From: Spirogloea muscicola | Taxonomy: Eukaryota; Streptophyta; Zygnematophyceae; Spirogloeales; Spirogloeaceae | Length of the DNA: 64,000 nucleotides | Assembly: GCA_009602725.1 (NCBI GenBank) | Contig: WELB01000001.1 | Location: 873,453-937,452 of the forward strand | Direction: 5' to 3' | In this document: positions 30,483 through 42,369 of the stretch, piece after piece | How the letters are laid out: each line of letters starts with the position of its first letter | Numbering within the stretch: position 1 is the stretch's first letter | The notes under the pieces: model-generated | Databases searched by the model: none | Told to the model about the DNA's origin: nothing | The model's input: only the letters and a program-made list of their open reading frames with translations | Position numbers and translations under genes: made by a program

Positions 30483-33400
30483 ATGGACGCCGACAATCGC
30501 AAGGGCGAGCTCGCGGAGCTCAAAGGCCAGCTCCGCTCGCTAGCCGGCAGCCGGTGAGCGGCGACGGCGTGGAAGCCGCGGTCCCTGCTCGCCATCCTTG
30601 TTGCCCCCGAGCTTTTCGCAGGCGGCACTGAGTGCCTGCCTAGCCTCTCAGCGTCCCTGCAAAGGTCAATACCTAGGTAACAGACATAAATATCAGAAGA
30701 CTTTGCCTGCCGCCGTTGGCATTGGTCTGTAGTGAAGTCCTCCTGTCGCATTCAGGGCCCCCGGCTTGGAGGAGCTCAAGCGCGAGCTGTACAAGCGCGT
30801 CATCTCGTACATGACCATCGGCATCGATGTCTCCAGCCTGTTCAGGTAGGCTGGCACCCGAGGCTCTGAAAACTGAACCGACTAGCTGCCTACAGAGATC
30901 ATGCACGCACGCTTGTATCGTCCGGTGAGAGGATTGCCCAGCTTTATATGTTATACCTTTACAACATAGCTTTAACATCTACTGAGGCTGAAACATCTGG
31001 GCTTGCCAGTGAGATGGTCATGTGCAGCGCCACTTCCGACCTCATTCTGAAGAAGATGTGCTACCTTTATGTTTGCAACTATGCTGTTGTTAATCCCGAG
31101 CTCGCCCTCCTTACGATCAACTTTCTCCAGAAGGACTGCAGCGTGAGCAGCTCACCTGCCGTAGGCTTGTACAGAGCTATTGTGGGTCAACTAGTACTGT
31201 TGCATGTTGCACATGAGCTGTTTTGTAGCAGCCAGGCATAAGAAAGTTTGCCATACTGGACTATAGGGTTCTCACCTTGACATGTCCTGAATGTCAAATT
31301 ATCCTCAATTCAGGATGAGGATCCTATGATAAGGGGCTTGGCACTTCGCAGCCTTTGCTCCTTGCGTGTCAAAGGCCTTGTCGAGTATCTCGTGGGACCC
31401 CTGAAGAAAGGGCTGCAGGTATCAATCTACCCTTTCTAAGAGTTGGTCCTTTACCTTTTATGACGAGTTTTAGTGCCCAACTGCACGCAATACATCAGTA
31501 GAAGGGAATTGACTAATTTTCTTCATGGGCGTATGATCTCATAGTCATATGCCAGGCACTTGGATATTCCAGCTCGTGAGGAATTAATCACTTGGATGCT
31601 CACTTGCAGGACTCGAATCCGTATGTACGCTTCACAGCTGCTATGGGCGTCCTGAAGCTGTACAACTTGTCGCCATCATCAGTCATCGACAACGATTTCA
31701 CTGTGGAACTGAGATCCCTTCTTCTGCATGACCCTGACCCTCAGGTAGCTGCTCATACCTTATCACAACTTGCTGCATAGTTGAGAGGCATTGTCTAGTG
31801 ACTGTTAAGACTAACATTCCTGCCTAAAAAATGAAAATGCTCTCTGCAGTCTCCAGCAAACAGATCCTGCCGTTTTCATGAGGTTTCTCAGGAAGGCTTG
31901 TTTGCAGGTTGTTGTGAACAGTCTTTGCTCTCTGCAAGAGATCTTTCATACTGAAGCTAGCAAGAGCAATGAGGATGCAGCCAGAGAAAGAGACTATCTC
32001 TCCAGCAAAGGGATCGTATATGCCTTACTGAACAGGTAGCCTACAATCCCAGAATGAGCTGATGCTACAGACTTGAGTAGCAAGCAGTACCCACATGATT
32101 GATGGTCTTCTCTGGGCTGGCAGGATCAAGGAGTGCAGTGAATGGGGCCAATGCCTAGTCCTTGAAGTTGTCGCAAAGTACACTCCCGAGGATCCAAGCG
32201 AGACATTTGACATCATGAACGTCCTCGAGGATCGATTGCAGCACGCCAATAGTGCAGTTGTTCTGGCAACTGTCAAAGTATTTCTCCACCTTACCATGTC
32301 CATGGCTGACGTACATCAGCAGGTCAGCAACCCCTTGCCCTCATCTCATCAAGCTCTAACGACGTGGGATCTACTCATAGTGAGCTTAGGGTTCTTTCTG
32401 CGTGTCTCTTTCTGGTGGATCGAGTAGTTGTGCTTCACATACAGAGGAAGCAATAGGAACATTTCGTGAAAATGGAGGGGGTTGACAGTATATACTGTTC
32501 AGTACTTATGCTGATTGCTGCAAACGAAATACTTATGACAGGTATATGAGCGAATCAAGGCACCACTGCTGACATTGATAAGTACAGGATCACCGGAAGT
32601 GTCCTATGCTGTACTCAGCCATCTGAACCTCCTTGTAGGGAGAGCTCCAATACTATTTGCTCCAGATTTTAAACACTTCTACTGCAAGTTCAGCGACCCA
32701 AGCTACGTGAAGAAGCTGAAGATAGAGATGCTAACCGCGGTCGCAAATGAGAACAACACATATGAGATTGGTACTTGAATCTGCTCTTCTTTCTCATCCT
32801 TTCTTTCCATAGCTTAGTCTAGGGGCAAATGAGTGCTCAGTCCACTGCTCAATTTAGAAGGCTGGATACAAGTGCGTTAGCATCAGCATGCCTCTCATAC
32901 TGGACGACAACATATTTCTCACTCTGCATTGTCCGCACATGGTATTGCTGCAGTGTCAGAGCTTTGTGAGTATGCTGCAAATGTGGATGTAGCTATAGCT
33001 CGAATGTCAGTTCGAGCAGTGGGGCAGATTGTGCTTCAGAGCTACGATGTGAACGGGATTGTGGAGAGGCTTCTCCAGTTTTTGGACATGGATACTGACT
33101 ACATTACAGCTGAAACTCTGGTAGGATGTACTTTAGGCCTCAGACTCCCATCATGCTTTTGCAAGCAGCATACAAGTTGCCAGTAATCTAGACCTCAGAA
33201 GAGCTTCCAGAGAATTGTCATCGATAGTTCGTTTCTGAGTGTCCTTGATTAAGTTGCAGTTTGCCTTGTCCTGTTGTTGCTCCACATGCCGCTCTTTGTG
33301 TGCCTAGCCACTGGTACATCTTTTGCCCTGGCACATATCCCTCTACATGTTTTGGACAGGTTCTAGTGAGAGACCTGCTGCGGAAGTACCCACAGTGGAG

Positions 33401-35869
33401 CCAGGACTGCATTGCAGTTGTTGGCGGTGTCAGGAGTTCATCAGTCCAGGAGCCCAAGGCAAAGGCAGCGCTCATCTGGCTGCTGGGGGAGTATGGTCAG
33501 GACATGGCCGATGCTCCCTACATTATCGAGGGATTTGTAGAAAGTTGGGAAGAGGAGGACAGTGCCGAGGTGTGTGTGCATGAGCATGTGGGTCAGCACT
33601 TGATTGTAGTGCTGCGCTTAAAGCAAGGAGCAGCTCTTCCAGTAGTGCCTTCAATGTGCAAGTTTGACCAAAAGTTCCAACAGGTGCATGTGCAGCAGTC
33701 GCTTTCTTCCTGAGCAGAGCCTTGGAGTCTTCGATTTTGCAGGTGCGCTTGGAGCTGCTGACTGCCGTTGCTAAGCTCTTCTTCAAAAGACCACCAGAGT
33801 GTCAAAAGATCTTGGGAGCAGCTGTGGCTGCCGGTCTTAGTGACTCTCAGCAGGTACCGACAGTGTGCTCAGCCTCCAGTTTACAATTATTGGAAGTATG
33901 ACGACCACGATTGAGATTAGGGTGTCCAAAACAGCTTCTTGCATGCTACAGTACAGGTGTAGGGAATCTGCAACTGCTGGAGAAATATTCTGAGCACTAC
34001 TCGACAGCCCTAGCTGTGTGATGTTTTGTCAGTCCGTTGAAGAACCTTTCAATACAAGCTCAGAACTTGTAATCAGATTTTTAGCGACGTGTTCGTCTAC
34101 AATCCAAGTGATTTCCAAGTCATTCTTCATCCAGATTCTATAAACCACTAGTCAGATCCAGGAATGGTTGAGGCTCCATGTGTCACTTGTCAGCATGTTG
34201 CTATGGAGCAAAGCATGTCTGTTGCTGTGCCCAAAGTATGTCTGAGACCCATCCATTCCTGGTTCTATGCAGGATATACACGATCGAGCGCTCCTGTACT
34301 ACAGATTGCTACAGGCTGGCATCGAAGCTGCTGAGAGAGTCATCAACCCACCCAAGCAAGTTGTCTCTGTGTTTGCTGATGCACAGAGCAGTGAGGCAAA
34401 GGACAGGATATTTGATGAATTCAACACCTTGGCAGTGGTTTATGACCAGGTCAGTACCTGGCATTGCGGCTGGTAAAAGGTCATCATATGCATGTGCTTT
34501 TGCCAGATAGGGTTGTTTTCTCACTTCATTAAGCTGAGGAGGAATGTGGCACTCATCATGGCCGTGGTGGTGTGCTTCCTCACTTTATTGCAGCCATCCT
34601 ACATGTTCCTAGACAAAGAGCACAGGGGCCAGGTGGATGTTGCGGAGATTGGAGAGACACAGCCAGATGTCATTCCTTCAACTTCAGCCATTGCGCCAGA
34701 TGCTGCTCAATACAGTGACAATGATACACTGTTGAGCCCAGCTGAGAAAGGTAGGGTTGCAGGAGTGTATGTGCACTGCTTTGCGACTCTTGTCTCCCCA
34801 ATTGTTTTGCTGGTCCCAGTGTGAGGACTCTTGATTCTCAGTGGCGGACCTTGGCCCTATGTCACTAGCATGAGAAAACTTGCACACAATGTAGACCTGT
34901 ACAGTTATCAAGGAGTTGCGGTTGCCAAGGAAGCATCACATGAAGCGCGGGCTGTATAGACAGATGGTGTCCAGGTTGCCGACAATGAAAATGTCATCCA
35001 GTTGTCCTCTCACATACCTGTGTTTATCGCTGACAGAGGAAAGTCAGGGGCTCACCAGCAATGGGCCACGTGCGTTCAATCCGTCAGAGTTGGCACTCCT
35101 TGCATCCTCTCCGCCCCTGCCTGCTGTGGCATCACAACCTCTCCATCCTCTCCCTGTGTCTCAGAAATCATCATCCGACGCAAGCCTTGCTAGCCAAGTG
35201 AGAGTTCCAGCGTCTCCTTTGACTCTAGATGACCTTCTTGGCCTTTCAAGCCCTGCTCCTGCAGCAGCTGCACCCTCAACTCCGCCCCTCCAACTGGTGA
35301 CAAAGCCAAGCCTAGACGCTGGCACATTCCAGCAGAAATGGGGTCAGCTACCTGTCTCTCAATTGCTGGTGAGTTTTAGATTCGTGTCTCCACACTCCCC
35401 CATCAAATGCACAAGCTTTCATGCTTGAGCTCGTCACACGCGGTATTGGTCTGTGTGCTCTCTGCAGATGGAACTATATCAACAAGGTGGGTGCCTTCAT
35501 GAACTGACATTGTCACACTTGTCAAGAACACCTTTATCACCTGGCAGCCAGAGTTGTGGCCATGTGCCACTTGTTTTGCAGGAGGAGAGGTTACAAGGTG
35601 GCGCAGCTACTTTGACGAGTCCTACGCCGCTTCTCAAGCACATGGCTGCCAAGTGCATTCAGTGCATGGCCTCTGGTGGACAGCCACCCAACTTCAAATT
35701 CTTCTTCTATGCGCAAGCAGCTAGCTTGAGTCCTGGGGCCTATTTCCTTGTTGAGCTACAAATAAATACCTCCACAAGGACAGCCACAGTAAAGCTGAAA
35801 GCAGATGACAACTCCCTGGCATCGGCCTTTACAGGTCTTCTGAAGGCTTCGCTTGCTGAGTTTGGCTGA
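30483..35869 (+). CDS. AP4B1: AP-4 adaptor complex beta subunit
   Basis: Large subunit of the trans-Golgi AP-4 coat, clathrin-independent sorting. Exons (CDS): 30483-30553, 30756-30845, 31010-31142, 31314-31418, 31610-31744, 31908-32035, 32124-32322, 32542-32770, 32954-33120, 33361-33569, 33743-33853, 34273-34449, 34594-34750, about 35036-35368, 35468-35486, 35582-35869. The N-terminal trunk is HEAT-like: ELKRELYKRVISYMTIGIDV, MVMCSATSDLILKKMCYLYV, DSNPYVRFTAAMGVLKLYNL, YVKKLKIEMLTAVANENNTY. The hinge is P/S/A-rich with LTLDDLLGLSSP. The ear ends SFTGLLKASL-like at stop 35869 (ASAFTGLLKASLAEFG). The start MDADNRKGELAELKGQLRSL fits beta-4 rather than beta-1/2 or beta-3. Whether a small exon exists between 34750 and 35036 is uncertain. 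Confidence 0.92.
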
Positions 35870-38048
35870 CTTACTATTGCCAAGCCAGCAACTTTTGAGC
35901 ATTGCTCCTTTACATGTGGGTACTACCCCATCGATGTCTATCTTTGCTACTTGTCTTGTGCAGATTGATGACTAGTATTCACAATCTGAGGTATTTAAGC
36001 ATGCCAAAGTGGGGTTGGGTTGATGATGTTCTTTAGCCTTTGTAATTACAAGTGGCTAAGGTCTGGCACACGCCCAGGATGATGAGCTAAATCGGCTGGT
36101 GCATGGCTCCGCATCTTAGAGCAGTACTGGCGACAATTTGCAGAGGTGTTAAGAGTTCAGCAACTTGGTCAGTCAGGGAAATAAACATGCCAAGAGAAGA
36201 ATGCGGCTGCTCATATAAGAAGATACAGATCGGCTGTAAAGCCAGCCAGGCGCACACACAGCCAAGGTGAAGGCAGGGAGCTCCCACCAGATACTTTGAT
36301 GCACATGGTGAGCCATTCTGAGCAGCAGCCCACTCCAAGTGCGAGTTGCGCAGACGGCCGTATAAGCGCTGAACCACACAGCTATGCAAGTATCAGAAAG
36401 GATGGTCGCTTGATAACCTCTGGTTAGCAGCCGCAAGTCACAGAAGGCTAGCCAGAAATGTATGGTTCAAGTCCGAAAGATCGGAAAGCGCTGAAGAAAG
36501 GAAAAAGGCGTCCGGTGCGCATGAAATGAGCGGAAAGGCCCTTTTTAGCCAGTACATTGTTCAGGCAAAAGCTAGAGCAACAGGTGGCTACATAAAACGA
36601 ACGGGAAGCCTGTCACAAAGAAAATCCCTGCCGGTATGTGTTGTATTTTGAGTGGATGGAGAGGGCCTGAGTGGCCAAGTACAAAGGCAAGCACATTCAC
36701 CAATGTGCATCACATGCTGCTGTCACAAAGAGGTGTGTTCGAAGAAAGTAAGCTCATCCAAAGGGGGCGAGGGCCGTGAAAAAGAGCGAGACTCTTGTCC
36801 ATAGAGAAAAGACGCTTCCAGTAGAGGGCGATAGCTGTGATTGGTCAGCCCAGACGAAAAATATGTCCGAAGGAAGCCGGAAAGCGTGTCCAAAGAATAT
36901 TATGTATTTGGAAACAATCGAAGGCCAATATGGCCAAGTACAAAAGGCAAGCACATCTACTGACGTAGCAGCTAGCATCTAGTGTCCAAAGGGGGCGTTT
37001 GAGCTCTCTTTTTCTCTTCTCTGACTCTCTTCTTTAATTGGGGGCTCCGCGGGCTCGTGGGCTCAGGTATAGCGGATGCGCCTCTCTGTATCCCTGCAGC
37101 GGTCCATGGCACACGCTCTGCATCTGCGAGCTGGCCGTGCTCTCGCTGCGGGCTCTGGCTTTCGTCAGGGTGATAGCTTCCCGGCCGCTAGTCTGTCGGA
37201 TCTGAGGCTCCTCACTCGTACTTATTGAGTGATCCATCCTCCCCCTGTTTTACCATTGCATCCTCAGGCCCCTTTGTTCTCAATGGGCGAGCACTTTCTT
37301 CTTTTGTAGCTGCTCACCGCTCTTAGGCCCCTCTGAACCTTTGTGAATTCTTTTTGGGCTGGCTTTTCGCTGCCCTTGCCCCCATTGGGAGTGCCACTTC
37401 TTTCTTCTTTGATTGGGGATGCACACAAGGTGAGCACATGGTGGCGTGCTCGTCGGGAGGCGGACGGTTCTAGGCGGTGCCCGGGTCCTCTGCCGGTCTC
37501 GGCCTGGCGCGACCTCCGGAAAGGGCCAGGCGCCTCTGGCGAGCCTGGTGGGCCCGCAGAGGACGCGGCGGGGCGCTTCCCTGCGCCCGGGAGACGGGCC
37601 CGGGGCCCCAGCTGTCCGCAGCCCGACGAAAGGGTCTAGAGGGGGCCCCGCCTCCGGGCTGACACGGCACCGCCCCAAAAGCGCGTGCGTTGGCGGCCTT
37701 AAATCCGTCTACGAATGCAGGCGCGCTACGCGCTGCTCGCCCCACTCACAGCTACTAGGAGCCCGAGCCCGTGATCGGATCCGTCGGCGAATACTTTAAA
37801 TGCTGGACGGGACACCTTCGAGGGGCTTCGAGGGGTGGCCCGGGCGTTGGGGTTACGCAGCCGCTCCCCCTTATAGCCCCCTCCTCTCCCGCAAGCTCTC
37901 ATTCTTACACCAGCCCCGCGGCTCACGGGAACGCGGTGGCCTGCCTGCCTTCACCTGCGCGCCCGCGCCTCTGCCTCTGCCTCCGCCTGCGCCTGACTGT
38001 CCCTGCTGTGCCTGCGGCTCACTGGAACGCAGCCCCGCCTCACGAGCC
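35870..38048. other. repeat-rich spacer with NBR1 upstream region
   Basis: Contents in order: RT-end fragment on minus about 36395-36450 (DLRLLTRGY); tail pieces 36640-36720; tail units on minus 36770-36870; tail 36900-36960; RT end on plus 37073-37227 (RMRLSVSLQRSMAHALHLRA, ending LLTRTY-stop); tail on plus 37270-37410. Then 37430-37740 is a very G+C-rich stretch I cannot assign, and 37750-38048 is a pyrimidine-rich NBR1 leader. Confidence 0.6.
37070..37410 (+). mobile_element. RT C-terminal end plus 3' tail
   Basis: Reads RMRLSVSLQRSMAHALHLRA, AGSGFRQGDSFPAASLSDLR, LLTRTY-stop, then CAATGGGCGAGCACTTTC and the stem-loop TTTGGGCTGGCTTTTCGCTGCCC. Same subfamily as 60316-60510. 5'-truncated. 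Confidence 0.6.
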
Positions 38049-41000
38049 ATGGAGGACGTTGTTGTTGTCAAGGTGTGCTCCCCACTCCTCGCCTAGTGGC
38101 TCGGCAACGGTTCGCCGTTGGTCCACCATGAGGTTCTGCTCTTGCTCGAGTCTGATGCACGCTGACTCGCTCGTTTCAGTGTGGCCGACTAGTGCTGCGT
38201 CTGAAAGAGATGCTCATTGTAGCCTGCCGTGTCAGCAAATTATTGATCGTTAGCTGCGCAAGTCTGCAATGTCTGTGCTACTTCCTGTGGGCTGGGCTGG
38301 TTTGCTGGAAGTGCCACATGGTTTTGACATTGTGCATGCTTCAGTGCGCCCTGCTTATGACATCTTCGACTGAGTAGAAGCATATTGTACCCACCAACTG
38401 TTGGACTCCAATTGAGGCCCACATGTTGGAGAAGGTCTACTGTGAATGATTAGGGCATCTGTGCGGTGTCTTACTATGGAACTCTTGTGCATGCAGCTGA
38501 ACTACGATGGCGTCATGTGCCGCACGACTTTGAGCAAGTCTCCTCTTCCAACTCATGCGTCTCTGGAGGAGCGCATTCGCGAGTCTTTCAAGATCTCACC
38601 CTCAAGCCACCTTACAATTACGTACACTGACAGCGGTAAGTGGTCATGCACTTCTTAGCTACCCAGGTCATTCAGAGCATTGTCGACAGTGTGATCACTG
38701 CTGCTTGACCCAACATACTGCACTCTCCAAAGCTCCACCTCCTCGGATCCTGCTGCACATCACCTCTTACTTTATTGAATGTCCTTACATGGCACATCAC
38801 CTCCAACTTATCTGAATTACGTCCTTACACGACCTCCTCCTCCTGCATCTGCTCGAATTTTGACAGATGGTGACAACATTACTATCCTTGGAGATGATGA
38901 CATTCGAGATGCCATCGTGCTCCAGCAGCTCAATCCGTTGCGTCTGACTGTGAAAACTAAGAGTGATGAAGGCTCAAGGGCCTCGGCTGCCACTCAGAAA
39001 GAAGCAGAGGGAGCTGCAGACGCTCCAAATACATTCTCATTTCTCAGTGATACGCAGCTGTTTGAGGAGATGTCTAAGAACTTCCTGAAGATGAAGATTG
39101 GTCAGAATCAAGATACGTCGTCGTTTGCCGACATGATGAAGAAGTATGAAGCTCATATACAATCTGTTGCTCCTCATCTGGCCAAGTTCCTCGGACATTT
39201 CCAGAACATGGCCAATGACTCCGTGCCAGTTGCACCACCGTCTCCTGCCCCAGCAACCAATCAATCCGCCACCACCTCCTCTGGGCCAGGAGCTGCTTCG
39301 GCAGAAAAAGATGGGAAGGTTGATGATGGGCCCGTTGATCAGGCCATTCACCGTGGAGTGCAGTGTGACATTTGTGATATGGTTCCCATCGTTGGCCCGC
39401 GTTTTAAGTCTCTTGAGTAAGTCATGGAGACTCTTGTCCTTCCTTTTGATTAGTCCAGCTTTGCTTGCATACACGCAACAACTATGTGAAGTCTGCACTT
39501 TTATATCTGTGGTTGTTGCTTAGGGATATGCTTGCTTGTGTTCGACTGTATGTCTGACTTAAGCAACCCAAGCTGATTGAGTGAATACTAATACTTCACT
39601 CTTTGTATTTCGGACGTGCAGTAAGGACGACTATGACCTGTGCCATAAGTGCCATGCAAGCCATGGCAAGGAGGGAGAGTATAAGAAGATTGATTACCCC
39701 GTGTTCCGACCCCGCCATCACCAACCGTTCTGGGCTGGTGGTCCTGGATATGGTTGCAAGCCAGCGGTGTGTCGCTCAACTCCTGTGTATTTGCACCATG
39801 CAAATTCTATATGAAATGACCAAGGTCGCTCATGTAGTAATACTTGCGAGATTGACGTGATCGATATGTTGCACTTTCATGTACTTTCATGTATGTTATG
39901 TGGAACCAATCTGATGATTATCCTCAATGTGCAGGGTATGCGGTATCCACAATTTGGAACGCATTTCTTGATGGGACGTCCTTGCCACCCTGGACGTGCT
40001 CCATTCATGCCTCATTCCCAGGGCAAGTTGGACGCTCGCTTTGTCAAAGATGTCACCATATTTGATGGCACTGAAATCCTGCCAGGGACTCGTTTCACTA
40101 AGATCTGGCGTCTTCGGAACTCAAGCAACACTCATTGGCCAGAGGGTACACAGCTCATCTGCATAGGGGGTTCCAAGCTGGGCTTGACTGACGCAATTGC
40201 ACTTCAGGTTCGTATTCTGGACATGTGGCTGTTCCATTGCAGTGAATCTTGGCAGCATCTATTGTGTGGTGTTTGTGCCCTGTATATAAGAACAGATACA
40301 ATTCAAGGTGCATACATCTTAGCTGCTTAGCTACTATGATGGTAGTGATGATGACGACGACGATGATGATGTGCAGGTACCTAAGGATGGTTTGGCTCCA
40401 GGAGATGAACTTGACGCTTCGGTTGACATGGTTGCGCCTGATTTGCCTGGGCGGTATGTCTCGCACTGGCGCCTGATGACTCCTAATGGCACCAGGTTCG
40501 GACATCGTGTTTGGGTCCTTATTCAGGTACAGCTCACCTCTCGTGTAGCCAGCTCCATTTATAGTCAACTTGTCTTGCTTGTCTGTTTTTTGGTTTGGCT
40601 GACTGGCTAAAATCTCTAGTGTCATTCTTTGACAATGCTGCAGCTATATGCAGGTTTACACGTTAACTTTTACTGAACTCCTTGTTCTGGTCATGTTGGG
40701 GTTGTGCAGGTCGTTTCAAAGGACGACCCATCCCCGCAAGTCGCTCAGTCCGTTGCAGATGCAGCAGGGGTTGCTACACAAGATTCTCCCCAGGAGAAGA
40801 CCGAGGAGTTGGTGACAGAAAGCACCACTACTGCTCGTAATGTGGAGAAGCCTGCTGTGGAACATGCTCCACCAGCTCCTACTGCTGTGCAGATTCCTGT
40901 GCATTTGGTGGAGTCCGCTGAGGAGACTGCGGCAATCGCCCAGGATATGCCTGCCCCTGTATCAGAGGACAAGGGAAGTGCTGATGTTGTTCAAGCGGCC

Positions 41001-41855
41001 TCACAGCAGACTTCAAAGACCCCAAGCGTGGAGGAGAGCAGTGTCGGTGGCTTCTCCCTTGTGGACATGCCATCAGTCGAGGGTAGTCCTGCAGACTCTG
41101 CACAGGAGCATTCCTCTGGCAGTGCTGGCCCTCAGGATGGCACCTTAAACAAGGATGCTAATGCCAACCAGGATACTGGTAGTACACCTGAAGTGGTTGC
41201 AGAAGCTGTGACTCCAGCTGAAGCTCAGGTGCCAGAAGTTGAAGAAGATCCTCAGGTATGCATGTTCGATACTCTTCTTCATTGACTTATGCTAGTGCAA
41301 CTTTGTTCATCTCATCAGTGCTTTTGTTGCACTGCCTCAAAAATTTCTGTTGACTAATTCTGAGGTTGCACCATATCCTTCGTCTTGTCCAGATGCTGAC
41401 AGCTCTGCAGAAGTTGGCTAGCATGGGCTTTGGGAACCATTCGTTGAACAAGAAGCTGCTGGAAGAGAACAACCTTGACATTGGCAAGACTGTGAATGAT
41501 CTCATTGCATCTGCAGAGTGGGATCCTATGCTTGAGGAGCTTGAAGAGATGGTAAACATACAAGCCCACTCCTGCTATCGCATTTGCCAATCCTTCATTC
41601 TCTTGCTACTTGTTAAATATCACCTCACTCCTGACTTCATGGGTCTTTGATGGTCTGGATATAGTCTATGCACGCTTTCATGTGTGCTTGAAGAGGTTTG
41701 ATTGACTGGTGGCATTGGTGATTCATTTGCAGGGCTTTTTTGATACCGATGTCAACCGTCATCTCATGATCAAGAACAAGGGGAGCATGAAGCGCACTGT
41801 CAAGGACCTGGTGATGATGTACAGAGGAACTGAAGCTCCTGTTGCGCAGAAGTAA
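38049..41855 (+). CDS. NBR1: NBR1-type selective autophagy receptor
   Basis: Cargo receptor linking ubiquitinated aggregates to ATG8. Exons: 38049-38072, 38497-38635, 38867-39416, 39622-39766, 39935-40207, 40377-40526, 40710-41255, 41393-41551, 41733-41855. Domains: PB1 (MEDVVVVKLNYDGVMCRT ... GDDDIRDAIVLQQ), ZZ zinc finger (HRGVQCDICDMVPIVGPRFK, YDLCHKCHA-H), FW/NBR1 domain (ARFVKDVTIFDGTEILPGTR, KIWRLRNSSNTHWPEGTQLI, PGRYVSHWRLMTPNG), an acidic linker, then two UBA domains. UBA1 is LQKLASMGFGNHSLNKKLLE and UBA2 is GFFDTDVNRHLMIKN. The ATG8-interacting motif is WDPM at 41519-41530, where land plants have WDPI. A second LIR-like FSLV lies in the acidic linker (exon 7). The two-UBA, WDP(I/M) layout is the plant/algal form rather than the animal one. 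3' region to about 42060 has an AATAAA-like ACAATAAAG. Confidence 0.97.
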
Positions 41856-42369
41856 CAGGAGGGAGGATGGAGATTGGATAGCAATGGGGTAGTTGAGCTT
41901 AAGCTTTTGTGCTTTCTAAGCTTATGCTGCAATGTTTAAGGATTTTCAACACACTTACACTACTGATACTTCAGAAGGAAAAAGAAAAATAGAAAAACAG
42001 TCTTGACAGTGTCAAAGGTGTGACACTTGACTCTGTACTGGATTTAATCTTACAATAAAGTGGGGAAGGGGTGACTTTTTCCTCCCCTTCAAAAGCTGAG
42101 AGTTACATTGTCTTTAGCTTATCGTTCTTCTGAATGCCTAACTACGAAATCAGCAAATTCGTTGCAGCTGCTTCAAACCACCTAAATTATCCTACGTTTC
42201 TGTGCAGCTTGTCTTTTCTGTAAGTCGATTGAATGCAAGACAAACTTGCCACAAATTGCACACAGGCAGAAGTGTCGCCTCAGTACTATTGGTTTCCTCG
42301 AAAAAACACGGTAAATTAGATTGTACAGTAAAGCCACCAAAGTAAAGATAAACGCAAGTAATGCAGACT

